A stretch of 64,000 nt of DNA from Oscillospiraceae bacterium. GTDB taxonomy: Bacteria; Bacillota; Clostridia; Oscillospirales; Ruminococcaceae. The notes beneath the pieces are model-generated. The model was not told the origin of the DNA. It saw only the letters and a list, made by a program, of their open reading frames with translations, and did no database searches. The stretch lies in the NCBI GenBank assembly GCA_016296505.1, contig JAEDJD010000010.1:1-64000 (forward strand), written 5' to 3'. Position 1 is the first letter of the stretch. The number at the start of each line of letters is the position of its first letter. Made by a program: the position numbers and the translations under genes. Below are positions 6,227 to 14,725 of this stretch, piece after piece.

Positions 6227-7804
6227 TTATAACTGTATTTCCGTTCCGTCTTTAAAGGTAACGGAACGTTTTTCTCTGCTAATGGTCACCAACTCAACCA
6301 TGCTGCCCCAGAGGACATCGTCAAATTCTGTAATGATGCCGTCCTGGTCTTTCAATGTTTTGATAAACTGTCGTATCCTCTCGCCGTGGGCTTCTTTCTG
6401 TTCAATCTTATCAACTAACTCATTGTATTCTTTCTTGGTGGTTTCATACCGCTGAACCAATCCGTCATAGCGTTTCTGATATTCCTCCTGGTCTTGTGCC
6501 ACACGAGCATTTTCCGCAACCACATTTTGTGTCATTTCTACTAACACCAGAATCTCATCTTCCAGCTTCTGCTTTTCTTCGAGCAAGCCATCGGTGGTAC
6601 AGAGCGTCTTGCGAATAAGCTCCGCATTGGCGATGATTTCCTTTTTCTCGGAAATCAGTTCATTATATGCTTTAATAAACAGTGCCTTGATTTCATCCTC
6701 GGTCACATGAGGAGTCTGACATTTTTCGTCTTTGTATTTATGATTGCAACGATAGACAACTTTTCGGTATTGGTCTGTAGAATGCCACACCTTAGAACCG
6801 AACCAACCACCGCAATCTCCGCATTTTATTTTATTGGAAAAGATGGTCACTCCACTGTAACGAGAACCACTGTGCTTTCTCTTGGCAAGCTCTGCCTGCA
6901 CCATATCAAATACTGCAGGGCTGATAATTGCCTCGTGGTTTCCTTCAACATAATATTGCGGTACTTCGCCCTCGTTCTTCTTCATTTTTTTCTGCAGAAA
7001 ATCCACTGTGAATTCTTTCTGTAGAAGGGCATCGCCCTTGTATTTCTCGTTGGAAAGCATTCTGCGGACGGTCTGCTGGTTCCAGACATCCTTTCCACCC
7101 GGCGTCTTAATGCTGCGGTTCGTCAGTTCCACGGCAATCGCATGAGGGGTAAGTCCCTCCAGAAATAGCCGGAAAATCAGCTTCACGACCTTCGCCTGTT
7201 CGGGATTCACCACGATTTTCCCCGTTTCCTTATCCTTGTCCAGCCCCATGAAGCGACTGTAAGCGAAGCTGACCTTGCCATCCGCCATCCGTTTGCGCTG
7301 TCCCCATGTAACATTCTCTGAAATGGAACGGCTTTCTTCCTGTGCCAGTGAACTCATAATCGTGAGAAGTAGCTCGCCTTTGCTGTCAAATGTCCATATA
7401 TTTTCCTTTTCAAAATAGCATTCGATGTTATGTTCTTTCAGTTTTCGGATGGTTGAAAGGGAATCGACCGTATTTCTTGCAAATCGGCTGACCGACTTGG
7501 TAATGATAAGGTCAATCTTTCCTGCCATTGCATCGGAAATCATCTGATTGAAACCATCTCGGTGCTTGGTATTGGTTGCACTAATGCCTTCATCAGAATA
7601 CAGACCAGCGAACTCCCAATCGTCCCTGCCTTGAATGTAGGTTGTATAATAATCCACCTGTGCCTCGTAGCTTGTCTGCTGATCCTCGTGGTCTGTGCTG
7701 ACTCGGGCATATCCTGCAACCCTGCGTTTTTTCTTGCTATCCATTGGCTTGGCGGTGAATTTATTGATAGTGGCAGGAATCGTGGTTACTTTTCTTTTCG
7801 CCAT
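6227..7804 (-). CDS. Large serine recombinase (second of tandem pair)
   Basis: The 525-aa protein is a phage/ICE-type large serine integrase. The resolvase catalytic domain spans ~27-165 with nucleophile S36 in GYARVSTD and the LITKSVSRFARNTVD helix. A Recombinase domain (~185-290, MLSNEKYKGDALLQKEF) follows, then a zinc ribbon (CGDCGGWFG ... CNHKYKDEKC, ~333-365) and a coiled coil (~400-480). These enzymes join attP and attB by double-strand exchange through a Ser-DNA link. Its start codon overlaps the end of the upstream recombinase by 19 bp, so the two are translationally coupled. All catalytic features look intact. Confidence 0.93.
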   Translation of the reverse strand: MAKRKVTTIPATINKFTAKPMDSKKKRRVAGYARVSTDHEDQQTSYEAQVDYYTTYIQGRDDWEFAGLYSDEGISATNTKHRDGFNQMISDAMAGKIDLIITKSVSRFARNTVDSLSTIRKLKEHNIECYFEKENIWTFDSKGELLLTIMSSLAQEESRSISENVTWGQRKRMADGKVSFAYSRFMGLDKDKETGKIVVNPEQAKVVKLIFRLFLEGLTPHAIAVELTNRSIKTPGGKDVWNQQTVRRMLSNEKYKGDALLQKEFTVDFLQKKMKKNEGEVPQYYVEGNHEAIISPAVFDMVQAELAKRKHSGSRYSGVTIFSNKIKCGDCGGWFGSKVWHSTDQYRKVVYRCNHKYKDEKCQTPHVTEDEIKALFIKAYNELISEKKEIIANAELIRKTLCTTDGLLEEKQKLEDEILVLVEMTQNVVAENARVAQDQEEYQKRYDGLVQRYETTKKEYNELVDKIEQKEAHGERIRQFIKTLKDQDGIITEFDDVLWGSMVELVTISREKRSVTFKDGTEIQL

Positions 7805-9564
7805 GTTTTTCCACGCTCCTTCCTAAGTTCTTTGACTCTCTTGCTCATTTCTTCCCTTGCTTCCGGTGTCCAGCGTTCTTTTGTGACTTGACTCATATAC
7901 CGCTTATATTCTTCCGTATGCGGAATACCTTTTTTCTTTTCCTCATATTCACGGCTCTCCGTATGCCCATCCTTGAAACAAAATGTGACAAGGCCATTGC
8001 TCACAACTGCTTTCTCTATTACAGCATCCATCTGTTCTTCCGAAAATTTCTTAATTCCAAGCACATCACACACAAGAGCCTGTACGGTCGAGTGTTTGAT
8101 TGCTGTATTTCCGCAAGATTCGGAGCATCGCCAATACCGATCCTTTGTACCGTCTGCATATGTTTTTCCTTGGCTGCGATAATTTTCACCGCAGTTTCCG
8201 CACTTAATAAATCCAGTAAATTCATTATAAAAAGCACGATTTGGATTTCTGAACTTATTTTTATGCCTTTCGCCCCATTCTTTTTTGCGTTCTTCCGTCC
8301 ACCAGTCTGTTTTGGCAGTAGACTTCCATTTTTTCTGAATCACCGTTCCGTCCGTAAAATAAAATTCAAGTGTATCGTCACCGATAACCGTTATCTGCCG
8401 AACCCTTTCTGAGAATTGAGTTTCATCAAATTCATTCAATCCTAGTGCCTCGGCACAGACGGCTTTCAGCTTCTTTTCGGGGATACTTTTGGCATCACAG
8501 AACTTTGCTCCCTTTTCACTTTTCGTTCTGCAAATCCAAATGTAGTAAACTTCATTAGAATCTTTTCTCTGGCGTTTACCACTCCTGCGGTAGCTCTTGC
8601 CACAGATAGGGCACTTGATTTTGCTTGTAAAACAAGATGTATTGATGCTCCAGTTCGCAAGCACTCCGAGTTCTCTGCGCCGTTGACGTTCTTTCTGTAC
8701 TGCCTGGAAGATTTCCATCGGAATGATGGCTTCGTGTGTATTTTCCACCCAGTATTGCGGCATTTCACCATTATTCTTTTTTGACTTTCCTGTAATGGGG
8801 TCAGAAACATATTCTTTCTGAAAAAGCAGGTTTCCTGTGTATGTGACATTACTCAGAATCTGTCGAATAGAAGAATTACTGAAGTGTACACCCTTGTAAG
8901 ACTTCACACCCATTTCTTCAAGCTGTTTTTCTGTACTCTCAGCCGATAAACCATTCATAAAGTTATCAAAAATCAGTTTGACGATTTTCGCTTCTTTGGG
9001 TTCTACCACCAGATGGTCACCTTCCCATCGGTATCCATAAATTTGGAAATGTCCATTCGGAATACCCTGTTCAAAGCGTTTTTTCGTACCCCACTTCACA
9101 TTCTCGGAAATGGAACGGCTTTCTTCCTGTGCAAATGAGGCAAGAATAGAAAGCATAAGCTCTCCGTCACCGCTCATGGAATTGATATTTTCCTTTTCAA
9201 ATCGCACTTCTACGCCGATGTCTTTCAGGTGTCTGACCGTTTCCAAAAGGTCAACAGTATTTCTCGCAAAACGCTGTATAGATTTGGTGAGAATAATATT
9301 GATTTTCCCGGCTTCGCAGTCGGCAAGCATACGCTGAAATTCTGTTCGCTTGGCTATGCCAGTGCCACTGATTCCATCGTCAGCATATACTCCGGCAAAT
9401 TCCCATTCCGGCTTTTTCTGAATCAGTGCGTTATAATAGCTTATCTGTGCAGAAAGGGAATGGTGCATCCTCTCGGATTCCATTGAAATACGGGCATAAG
9501 CAGCCACTCTTTTCTTTGCTTTTATGGTCGGCATCTTCTGCTCGACCTTTATGATCTTTGCCAT
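7786..9564 (-). CDS. Large serine recombinase (first of tandem pair), two zinc ribbons
   Basis: I place the start at the ATG at 9564 because GGAAGGAG lies 8 nt upstream; an in-frame start 10 codons earlier has no such signal. The 592-aa product has a catalytic domain with S27 in AYARISMES and ILTKSIQRFARNTVD, a Recombinase domain (~180-290) and two separate zinc ribbons (CPICGKSYRR ... CRTK ... FC, then CGNCGENYR ... CSESCGN). The basic C-terminus (RERGKTWRKEK) is unusual. Pairs of serine recombinases in one operon occur at the ends of some clostridial prophages and elements, where both may be required for integration. It precedes and overlaps the second recombinase. Confidence 0.93.
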   Translation of the reverse strand: MAKIIKVEQKMPTIKAKKRVAAYARISMESERMHHSLSAQISYYNALIQKKPEWEFAGVYADDGISGTGIAKRTEFQRMLADCEAGKINIILTKSIQRFARNTVDLLETVRHLKDIGVEVRFEKENINSMSGDGELMLSILASFAQEESRSISENVKWGTKKRFEQGIPNGHFQIYGYRWEGDHLVVEPKEAKIVKLIFDNFMNGLSAESTEKQLEEMGVKSYKGVHFSNSSIRQILSNVTYTGNLLFQKEYVSDPITGKSKKNNGEMPQYWVENTHEAIIPMEIFQAVQKERQRRRELGVLANWSINTSCFTSKIKCPICGKSYRRSGKRQRKDSNEVYYIWICRTKSEKGAKFCDAKSIPEKKLKAVCAEALGLNEFDETQFSERVRQITVIGDDTLEFYFTDGTVIQKKWKSTAKTDWWTEERKKEWGERHKNKFRNPNRAFYNEFTGFIKCGNCGENYRSQGKTYADGTKDRYWRCSESCGNTAIKHSTVQALVCDVLGIKKFSEEQMDAVIEKAVVSNGLVTFCFKDGHTESREYEEKKKGIPHTEEYKRYMSQVTKERWTPEAREEMSKRVKELRKERGKTWRKEK

Positions 9565-9606
9565 AAAATCACTCCTTCCGCTACTATTTATCACTCTGAA
9601 AGTTCC

Positions 9607-9783
9607 TTAAGTCAAGCGGATATCGGAAAATAATGTACCCAAAGTTGGGCGGTATTTCTCAAGAAAAATTGTATCAATCTGACGATACTCATCTTCCGAA
9701 ATAATCCCTTCGATCAGCATTTTTCGTGCAAGATACATGGTGGTCTGGTACAGCTTTTCGTTTTTGAACTCTTCCTTACTCAT
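9607..9783 (-). CDS. Small SHOCT-like protein of the recombinase operon
   Basis: A 58-aa protein starts at the ATG at 9783, chosen for its strong AAAGGAGG seven nt upstream; the longer open frame lacks a signal. It contains a single SHOCT-like helix pair (LARKMLIEGIISEDEYRQID) typical of small oligomerisation modules. Its gene overlaps the end of the HTH/zinc-ribbon gene by 8 bp and lies 42 bp before the first recombinase. Small proteins of this type commonly precede serine recombinases in Firmicutes elements; an accessory or directionality role is plausible but unproven. Confidence 0.7.
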   Translation of the reverse strand: MSKEEFKNEKLYQTTMYLARKMLIEGIISEDEYRQIDTIFLEKYRPTLGTLFSDIRLT

Positions 9784-10198
9784 TTCTGCCTCCTTTGAAG
9801 CGGTCAGCAATGTAGCAAGTATGACTGCAATACTTTCTTCGCTTATCGCCGTAAATATGAAATTCCTTACCACAATAGGGACATTTGAAAGCATAGACCG
9901 CCTGACGTTTTACCTGGTCTAAATGTCCATTCCACCAGGCATTACGGCACTGGTCACAGCAGAAGCGTTTCTTTTTCTGCTTTGCAATCTGATGAATCGC
10001 TTTCCCGCAGTTGTCACAGTATGTTATTTCTCCGGTAGTGACTGGCGAGAGTTTATCTACTTTTGTTTCAGTGATAGCATTTCTGTGGCAGAATGATTTT
10101 ACTGTATTCAGTGATATTCCAAGTGCCTGAGCAATTTTGCCATAGCTGTTTCCGGCAGTACGCAGTTTTATGATTTGTGCTTTCTGATTATCTGTCAT
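9776..10198 (-). CDS. HTH protein with two zinc-ribbon-like motifs
   Basis: Starting at the ATG at 10198 (GGAAGGAG upstream) the 140-aa protein has an N-terminal sigma-70 region-4-like or resolvase-like HTH (IIKLRTAGNSYGKIAQALG ... TVKSFCHRN, 9-40). Two Cys motifs follow: CDNCGK ... FCCDQCRNAWW (about 60-90) and CPYCGKEF ... KYCSHTCY (about 105-130). The WW-containing Cys cluster resembles MYM/FCS-type fingers. It opens the operon with the SHOCT-like protein and both recombinases, so it probably regulates or assists recombination. Exact function is unknown. Confidence 0.7.
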   Translation of the reverse strand: MTDNQKAQIIKLRTAGNSYGKIAQALGISLNTVKSFCHRNAITETKVDKLSPVTTGEITYCDNCGKAIHQIAKQKKKRFCCDQCRNAWWNGHLDQVKRQAVYAFKCPYCGKEFHIYGDKRRKYCSHTCYIADRFKGGRNE

Positions 10199-10291
10199 AA
10201 CGCTTTGACTCCTTCCATGGGATGGTTCTTGTTGTATCCCCCTCACTCACTACCGAAAAATTCAACCCCCATCGTTATGGCATCCGGAATC

Positions 10292-10416
10292 GGAACACAT
10301 GGAACACGAAAAATCCTATTATATTATAGTTTTCATTGAAAAAATGAGTATATATAAAAATATGTATTATATATAGAGAGATAGGAATTTGGTGTTCCAA
10401 CGTGTTCTCGTGTTCC
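10292..10416. repeat. Inverted GGAACAC / GTGTTCC clusters around an AT-rich core
   Basis: In the 303-bp gap between the recombinase operon and the endolysin gene, GGAACACATGGAACACGA (10292-10309) faces GTGTTCCAACGTGTTC and TCGTGTTCC (10392-10416). This gives two inverted and three direct heptamer copies, with an ~80-bp AT-rich segment between them. The position beside the recombinases fits an attachment/binding region or an operator set for the recombinase operon. No gene is visible here; a 60-codon open frame at 10275-10457 lacks an SD and similarity. Confidence 0.5.
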
Positions 10417-10432
10417 AAAAGAACATTACCAG

Positions 10433-10481
10433 ATGGCAAAAAAATAATGCCCACCAAGGAAACGGCTCCTTGATGGGCATT
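10433..10481 (-). terminator. Rho-independent terminator after the amidase gene
   Basis: Stem AATGCCCATCAAGGA / TCCTTGGTGGGCATT (15 bp, one G-T pair) followed by a T-rich tract on the minus strand, 20 bp beyond the amidase stop codon. Confidence 0.85.
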
Positions 10482-10501
10482 ACAGCAATGTTGTTATTCA
10501 G

Positions 10502-11410
10502 TTATCTGAGTATTTCATTGACTTGATTCTGTACCGCATTATAATCATAACCCGCATCGGTCAGCTTCTTTTTGCGTTCTGCACCGTTGCCCCATTTACC
10601 CTGAATAACCTCACGGGCAATTTCATCAACAGATTTCTTTGCCGGATATACCTGTTTACCACTGCTGTCAAAAACAGTATATCCTGCCTTGCAGGCTTTC
10701 TTTGCATTTTCCAAAGAAGAATATGCACCGATCTGGCTTTTTGCATCAGCCCATGTCTTTCTTACTCTGTAAAGCTGTTTAGCAGTAGGTGTCTCAGAAG
10801 AACCGGAATTAATGTACGACAGCACCTTTTTCTCAAACTCTGCCCAATGCGGCAGAATGTACAGAGGACACGTTTTGTACGGATTCTTCACTGTATTGAG
10901 ATAATCCACAGTGCCAGACTTTCCATCACGGACATTCAGCCAGTGCGTGTGAGTGTAAAGATGGTTGATGTCAAGATTATACTTCTTCAGCAATGCTGCC
11001 GCCAGTCTTGCACAGTTGTCCTCGGATTTCTTGTCCTTATCGTTGTAGACAGAACTCATAATGCACTCAATGGCAATGGTTCTGCGGTTGCCGTTTCCGC
11101 TACCATCAGCAGCGTGCCAACCGGATAAAGTCAGCGGAAGATTCTGCCATGCACAGGTGTCATCACAGTAATAATGCACTCTGACATCTTTCATATTGCC
11201 GTTCACAGTAGCACGAGTGTACTGTTCCGCAGGAGTAGTTCCTACGGCAGTTGTAATCCAATCGGTGTTATGAACAGTAACACCAATAATTTTGCCCTCC
11301 ATAGAAATGGAAGGCATATCGATGTGATTGGGATTATGATTGGTGAGTAAATACTCGTTGACGGAGACACCGCCGAGATTTGTTGTTTTATCAGGTTTTA
11401 AGATAGCCAT
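10502..11410 (-). CDS. Prophage N-acetylmuramoyl-L-alanine amidase (endolysin) with CW_7 domain
   Basis: The 302-aa protein carries an Amidase_2-type (PGRP/T7 lysozyme-like) domain over ~35-190: GVTVHNTD supplies the first zinc His, then HYYCDDT, GWHAADG, and a second zinc site around HTHWLN ... KTCP. In the family this cleaves the lactyl-amide between MurNAc and L-Ala. A short SPOR-like/linker segment follows (AYSSLENAKKACKAGYTVFDSSG). The last 40 residues are a CW_7 cell-wall-binding repeat (DEIAREVIQGKWGNGAERKK), as in the Cpl-7 lysozyme. No signal peptide, so release depends on the holin gene that ends 1 bp upstream. Confidence 0.93.
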   Translation of the reverse strand: MAILKPDKTTNLGGVSVNEYLLTNHNPNHIDMPSISMEGKIIGVTVHNTDWITTAVGTTPAEQYTRATVNGNMKDVRVHYYCDDTCAWQNLPLTLSGWHAADGSGNGNRRTIAIECIMSSVYNDKDKKSEDNCARLAAALLKKYNLDINHLYTHTHWLNVRDGKSGTVDYLNTVKNPYKTCPLYILPHWAEFEKKVLSYINSGSSETPTAKQLYRVRKTWADAKSQIGAYSSLENAKKACKAGYTVFDSSGKQVYPAKKSVDEIAREVIQGKWGNGAERKKKLTDAGYDYNAVQNQVNEILR

Positions 11411-11411
11411 A

Positions 11412-11852
11412 TTATTCGTCCTCCTTGTCGTTTTTCTCTTCTATTCTGCCAACTTTTGTTTGCAGAACATCGATTGCTTTTTTGATTGCGGGTGGAAAAG
11501 GGACTCCCATAAGTGATGTATTTTCTACAATAGACAGCAATTCATTAAGACAAAAGCTGATGCATACGGCATCACGAATGTAAGTCGTACCGAGCAGAAT
11601 ATCCATTCTCACTGCAACAGCAATAAGGAGCAAGGTGCAGACCTTTTTTGCAAGTCCGAACCAGCCCGCTTTTGAGGACAAACCTCCGCTGTTAGTGTGC
11701 TTTGATTTGCCCATGGCTGCAGTGACCACACCTGTAAAGAAGTCCACTCCCATAAATACAATAAGAGTAACAAGTGCAGAATCCCAGCCGCCAAGCAGTG
11801 TGGTGATGAAACCACCAACAATACCTGCAATCATACAGATCCATTCTTTCAT
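11412..11852 (-). CDS. Phage holin, Holin_4 / toxin-secretion family
   Basis: Start chosen at the ATG at 11852 because AAAGG lies 9 nt upstream; two ATGs just before are poorly spaced. The ~146-aa protein has the Holin_4 (phage_holin_4_1) pattern: two N-terminal membrane segments (IAGIVGGFITTLLGGW, VTLIVFMGVDFFTGVV), the typical SSKAGWFGLAKKV loop, a third segment (LLLIAVAVRMDILLG), CISFCLNELLSIVENTSLMGVPFPP, and a charged C-terminus. It makes membrane lesions that let the endolysin reach the wall. It lies between the tail-like gene and the amidase, a standard lysis cassette. Confidence 0.92.
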   Translation of the reverse strand: MKEWICMIAGIVGGFITTLLGGWDSALVTLIVFMGVDFFTGVVTAAMGKSKHTNSGGLSSKAGWFGLAKKVCTLLLIAVAVRMDILLGTTYIRDAVCISFCLNELLSIVENTSLMGVPFPPAIKKAIDVLQTKVGRIEEKNDKEDE

Positions 11853-11857
11853 AAACA

Positions 11858-12745
11858 TCATCCTTTCATAAATTTGATTGTTTTAATTATCGGATGTGAG
11901 TTGTCCGATGTGCCCTTAAAGGCAAGATAATATTCTCCATCCGGTACATTCTCCAGTGACTGCATCACGGAAATATATGTATCGGAATAAAGCCATTTGA
12001 ATGATAACTCCACTGCATTGCCTGCCTGTATTTCTTCATAGATATACTGAGCAAGTTCAGAGCCTGTTTTATCGATTTTTCTCACAAGATAGAATTCTGC
12101 ATCCTGCGATGCTCCTACTGTATAACTGAGAATCATATGCATGGAAGAAGTCAGAACAACAGGTGTCAGACAGAGGACAAATACAGTCCCAGCCCAGCTG
12201 AAATCAGTCTGGTTGAAGTAAATCGCATAGTCATTTTCAGCACAGCAGAAATGCGGATAGCTTTCCGCAAAACCTGAAAGAGAACGGTAACCGTCATTGT
12301 AATAGGTGTAGATGTTCTCGCCATAAGTGGTAAGTGCATCGGTGCCGGATTCAAAAAGAACTGTATAGCTAACGGAGGTTGAGTTATTGATGAGATTCTC
12401 CAAGTATGCTGCATTTTCCTCAAGCTTTTGCAACTCGTCTTTGGTGGCGTAATTGGACAGGTCAACTTCGGGTGCGTTTTTTCCGTCAGCACCTTTCAGA
12501 GAGGCAAGCCATTCTGTTTCTGTTCCGGTAAATCCATGCTCTACAGCAATTATGTATGCGGATTTGCCATCTGTTCCGTTAACTCCCGGTTCACCGTCGA
12601 TGCCATCTTTGCCGGGCAGTCCGTTAGCACCGTCCTTTCCGTCAACTCCATCTCTTCCATCTGAACCTTTCAGGCTTTCCAACCATTCAGATTCTGTTCC
12701 GATGAAACCATTTGCAACAGCAATTTCATAGGCAGATTTTCCATC
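11858..12745 (-). pseudogene. Collagen-like phage tail/fibre protein, 5'-truncated
   Basis: The frame contains two copies of a module DGKSAYEIAV.NGF.GTESEWL.SLKG separated by collagen-like G-x-y triplets (GSDGRDGVDGKDG ... GLPGKDGIDGEPG). A coiled coil (KDELQKLEENAAYLENLINN) and a ~190-residue beta-rich C-terminal domain follow. Such proteins are receptor-binding or tail-tip fibres of Firmicutes phages. The gene has no convincing start: the only initiator in the extended frame is a TTG at 12787, inside what is on the other strand a methyltransferase sequence. The phage-like sequence stops at a DGK codon triplet at about 12745. I infer the 5' part and preceding phage structural genes were lost. 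Confidence 0.75.
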
Positions 12746-13576
12746 TATAAAATACTTAGATTTAGTGACAGTGAAAAAGTTTTTCAATGTCCTATATGTA
12801 AAACAGATTTAAAATTGAAACAAAAAAGTTTATTTTGTTCTAATCATCATTGTTTCGATATTTCAAAAACGGGTTATGTGAACTTTGCTGTAGGAACAAA
12901 ATCTTCAAAACATTATAGCAGAGAGACTTTTCAAATTAGGCGGGAGGTTTTAGAAAAAGGCTATTATTCACATATCCTGAATGAAGTGGTGCAGCTTATA
13001 AAAAGCTTTAGCAGCATTGATACAATACTTGATATTGGCTGCGGTGAAGGATATTATTCAAAGCAGATAAAAGAAGTATCAGGTGATAAAGAAATTATTG
13101 CATTTGATATTTCTAAAGATGCTGTTCAGCTTGCAGCAAAAAGTGATTTCAGTAATTCTATCAAATGGTTTGTGGGAAATTTGGAAGAAATGCCCATAAA
13201 AGACAAAAGGATAGATTGCATATTAGATATTTTTACTCCTGCTAACTATTCCGAATTTAACAGAGTTTTGAAAGAAGGCGGTTATGTAATTAAGGTAATT
13301 CCGGGAAATGCTCATCTTAAGGAGCTTCGAGAGACGGCAAAAGAACAATTGAAAAGCAATCAATATTCTAATGCGGCTGTCGTAGATTATTTCCAAAAGA
13401 AGTATTCCGTTGTTTATCACAAGAAAGTTTCAGCAACGTATACAATGACATCCGAGGAAATAAAAACCTTTGCGGATATGACTCCACTACTGTTTTGTGT
13501 AAATAAAGATGGAATAGATTTAAAAAAAACAAAAGAAATCACTATTGATGCAGAGATATTTGCAGGGAAATTATAA
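12746..13576 (+). pseudogene. RlmA(II)-type 23S rRNA (guanine-N1) methyltransferase, start codon lost
   Basis: The translated frame strongly resembles RlmA(II)/TlrB methyltransferases, which methylate G748 of 23S rRNA. It has an N-terminal zinc site (CPICK ... FCSNHHCFDI), GYVNFA, SAM motif I (ILDIGCGEGYYSKQI), FDISKDAVQLAAKS, DILDIFTPANYSEF and VIKVIPGNAHLKELR. The frame is open upstream to 12746, including an ILRF segment matching the N-terminus of the family, but contains no ATG or GTG. The first usable start is TTG at 12815, which would remove two zinc-binding Cys. The initiator was apparently lost at the junction with the phage tail gene. The DNA is visibly more AT-rich than its neighbours, suggesting separate acquisition. 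It is convergent with the terminase remnant. Confidence 0.8.
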
Positions 13577-13606
13577 ATTCAATTCCAGTTTATAGGATAA
13601 CCACAA

Positions 13607-14725
13607 CTACAAAATTAACATCTCCCTCGAATCATAAACAGATTCCTCAGACACACATCCACAGCGGATTGCACGGTCAAGAGCCATAATCATGGCAACA
13701 GCACCGTCAATTTTCTCTGTGGATTTTTCTTTGTCCGGCTTGATGTTTCCGGCTGGGTCACGGCGAATGAAAATATTATCCATCATCCAACGGAGAACTG
13801 GGTGTCCGTTATGAGCAAGTGCTTGTTCAAGGGTCAGTTTCATCAGTTCTTTTGTGGGCGGTGACATATCCTTGTATCCCTGCCCAAACTGAACCATTGT
13901 AAAACCAAGACCGTCAAGGTTCTGCGACATCTGCACAGCACCCCATCTGTCAAATGCTATTTCTTTTATGTTGAATTTCTGCCCCAGTTCATCAATGAAA
14001 TTCTCAATAAATCCATAATGCACAACATTTCCCTCAGTGGTTTTCAGATAGCCTTGCCGTTCCCATACATCATAGGGAACGTGGTCACGTCTGACACGGA
14101 GTGGCAATGTTTCTTCCGGTAACCAGAAATACGGCAGAACGTAGTAATGTTCATCTTCTTCCGTTGGTGGAAACACCAAAACAAATGCTGTAATATCCGT
14201 AGTGGAGGAAAGGTCAAGACCCCCGTAGCAGACACGTCCTGCAAGGTCATCTTCATCAAACGCTATCTTGCATTTATCCCACTTCTCCATAGGCATCCAG
14301 CGGACTGCTTGCTTTACCCATTGATTGAGTCTAAGCTGTCGGAAAGCGTTTTCTTCTCCCGGAGTTTCTTTTGCAGAATTACACGCAGCCACAACCTTTT
14401 CCATTCCGATTGTTTTATCGAGTGATGGATTTGCTTTCTTCCATACCTTTGGGTCAGTCCAGTCCTCAGACTCATCTGCACCATAGATAACGGGATAAAA
14501 AGTCGGGTCATGTTTTCTGCCCTCAATAATATCCTTTGCCTTTTGGTGTACTTCATAGCAGATGCTGTTGGTGTCTGTTCCTGCCGTGGTGATAAGGAAA
14601 TAAAGTGGCTGCATTCTGGCATCACCAGAACCCTTTGTCATTACATCAAACAGCTTTCTGTTAGGCTGGGTATGTAGTTCGTCAAACACAACTCCGTGAA
14701 TGTTAAATCCGTGCTTTGAGTAACA
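13607..14725 (-). pseudogene. Phage terminase large subunit, N-terminally truncated
   Basis: The frame encodes the C-terminal part of TerL. It starts within the ATPase domain (SKHGFNIHGVVFDELHTQPN, containing the Walker B-like VVFDE), has the ITTAGTD segment, and covers the whole nuclease domain (YGGLDLSSTTDITAFVLVF; IAFDRWGAVQMSQNL; EKIDGAVAMIMALDRAI). Full TerL is 500-600 aa; the Walker A half is missing. Sequence stops matching at about 14715-14725, exactly where a serine recombinase fragment begins on the opposite strand. The first internal ATG (14689) would give 360 aa, nuclease only. Packaging function is not expected. Confidence 0.85.

Noticed and set aside
10275..10457. 60-codon minus-strand open frame between the recombinase operon and the amidase
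   Set aside because: No SD, composition follows the AT-rich gap and the repeat clusters; it also overlaps the amidase terminator.
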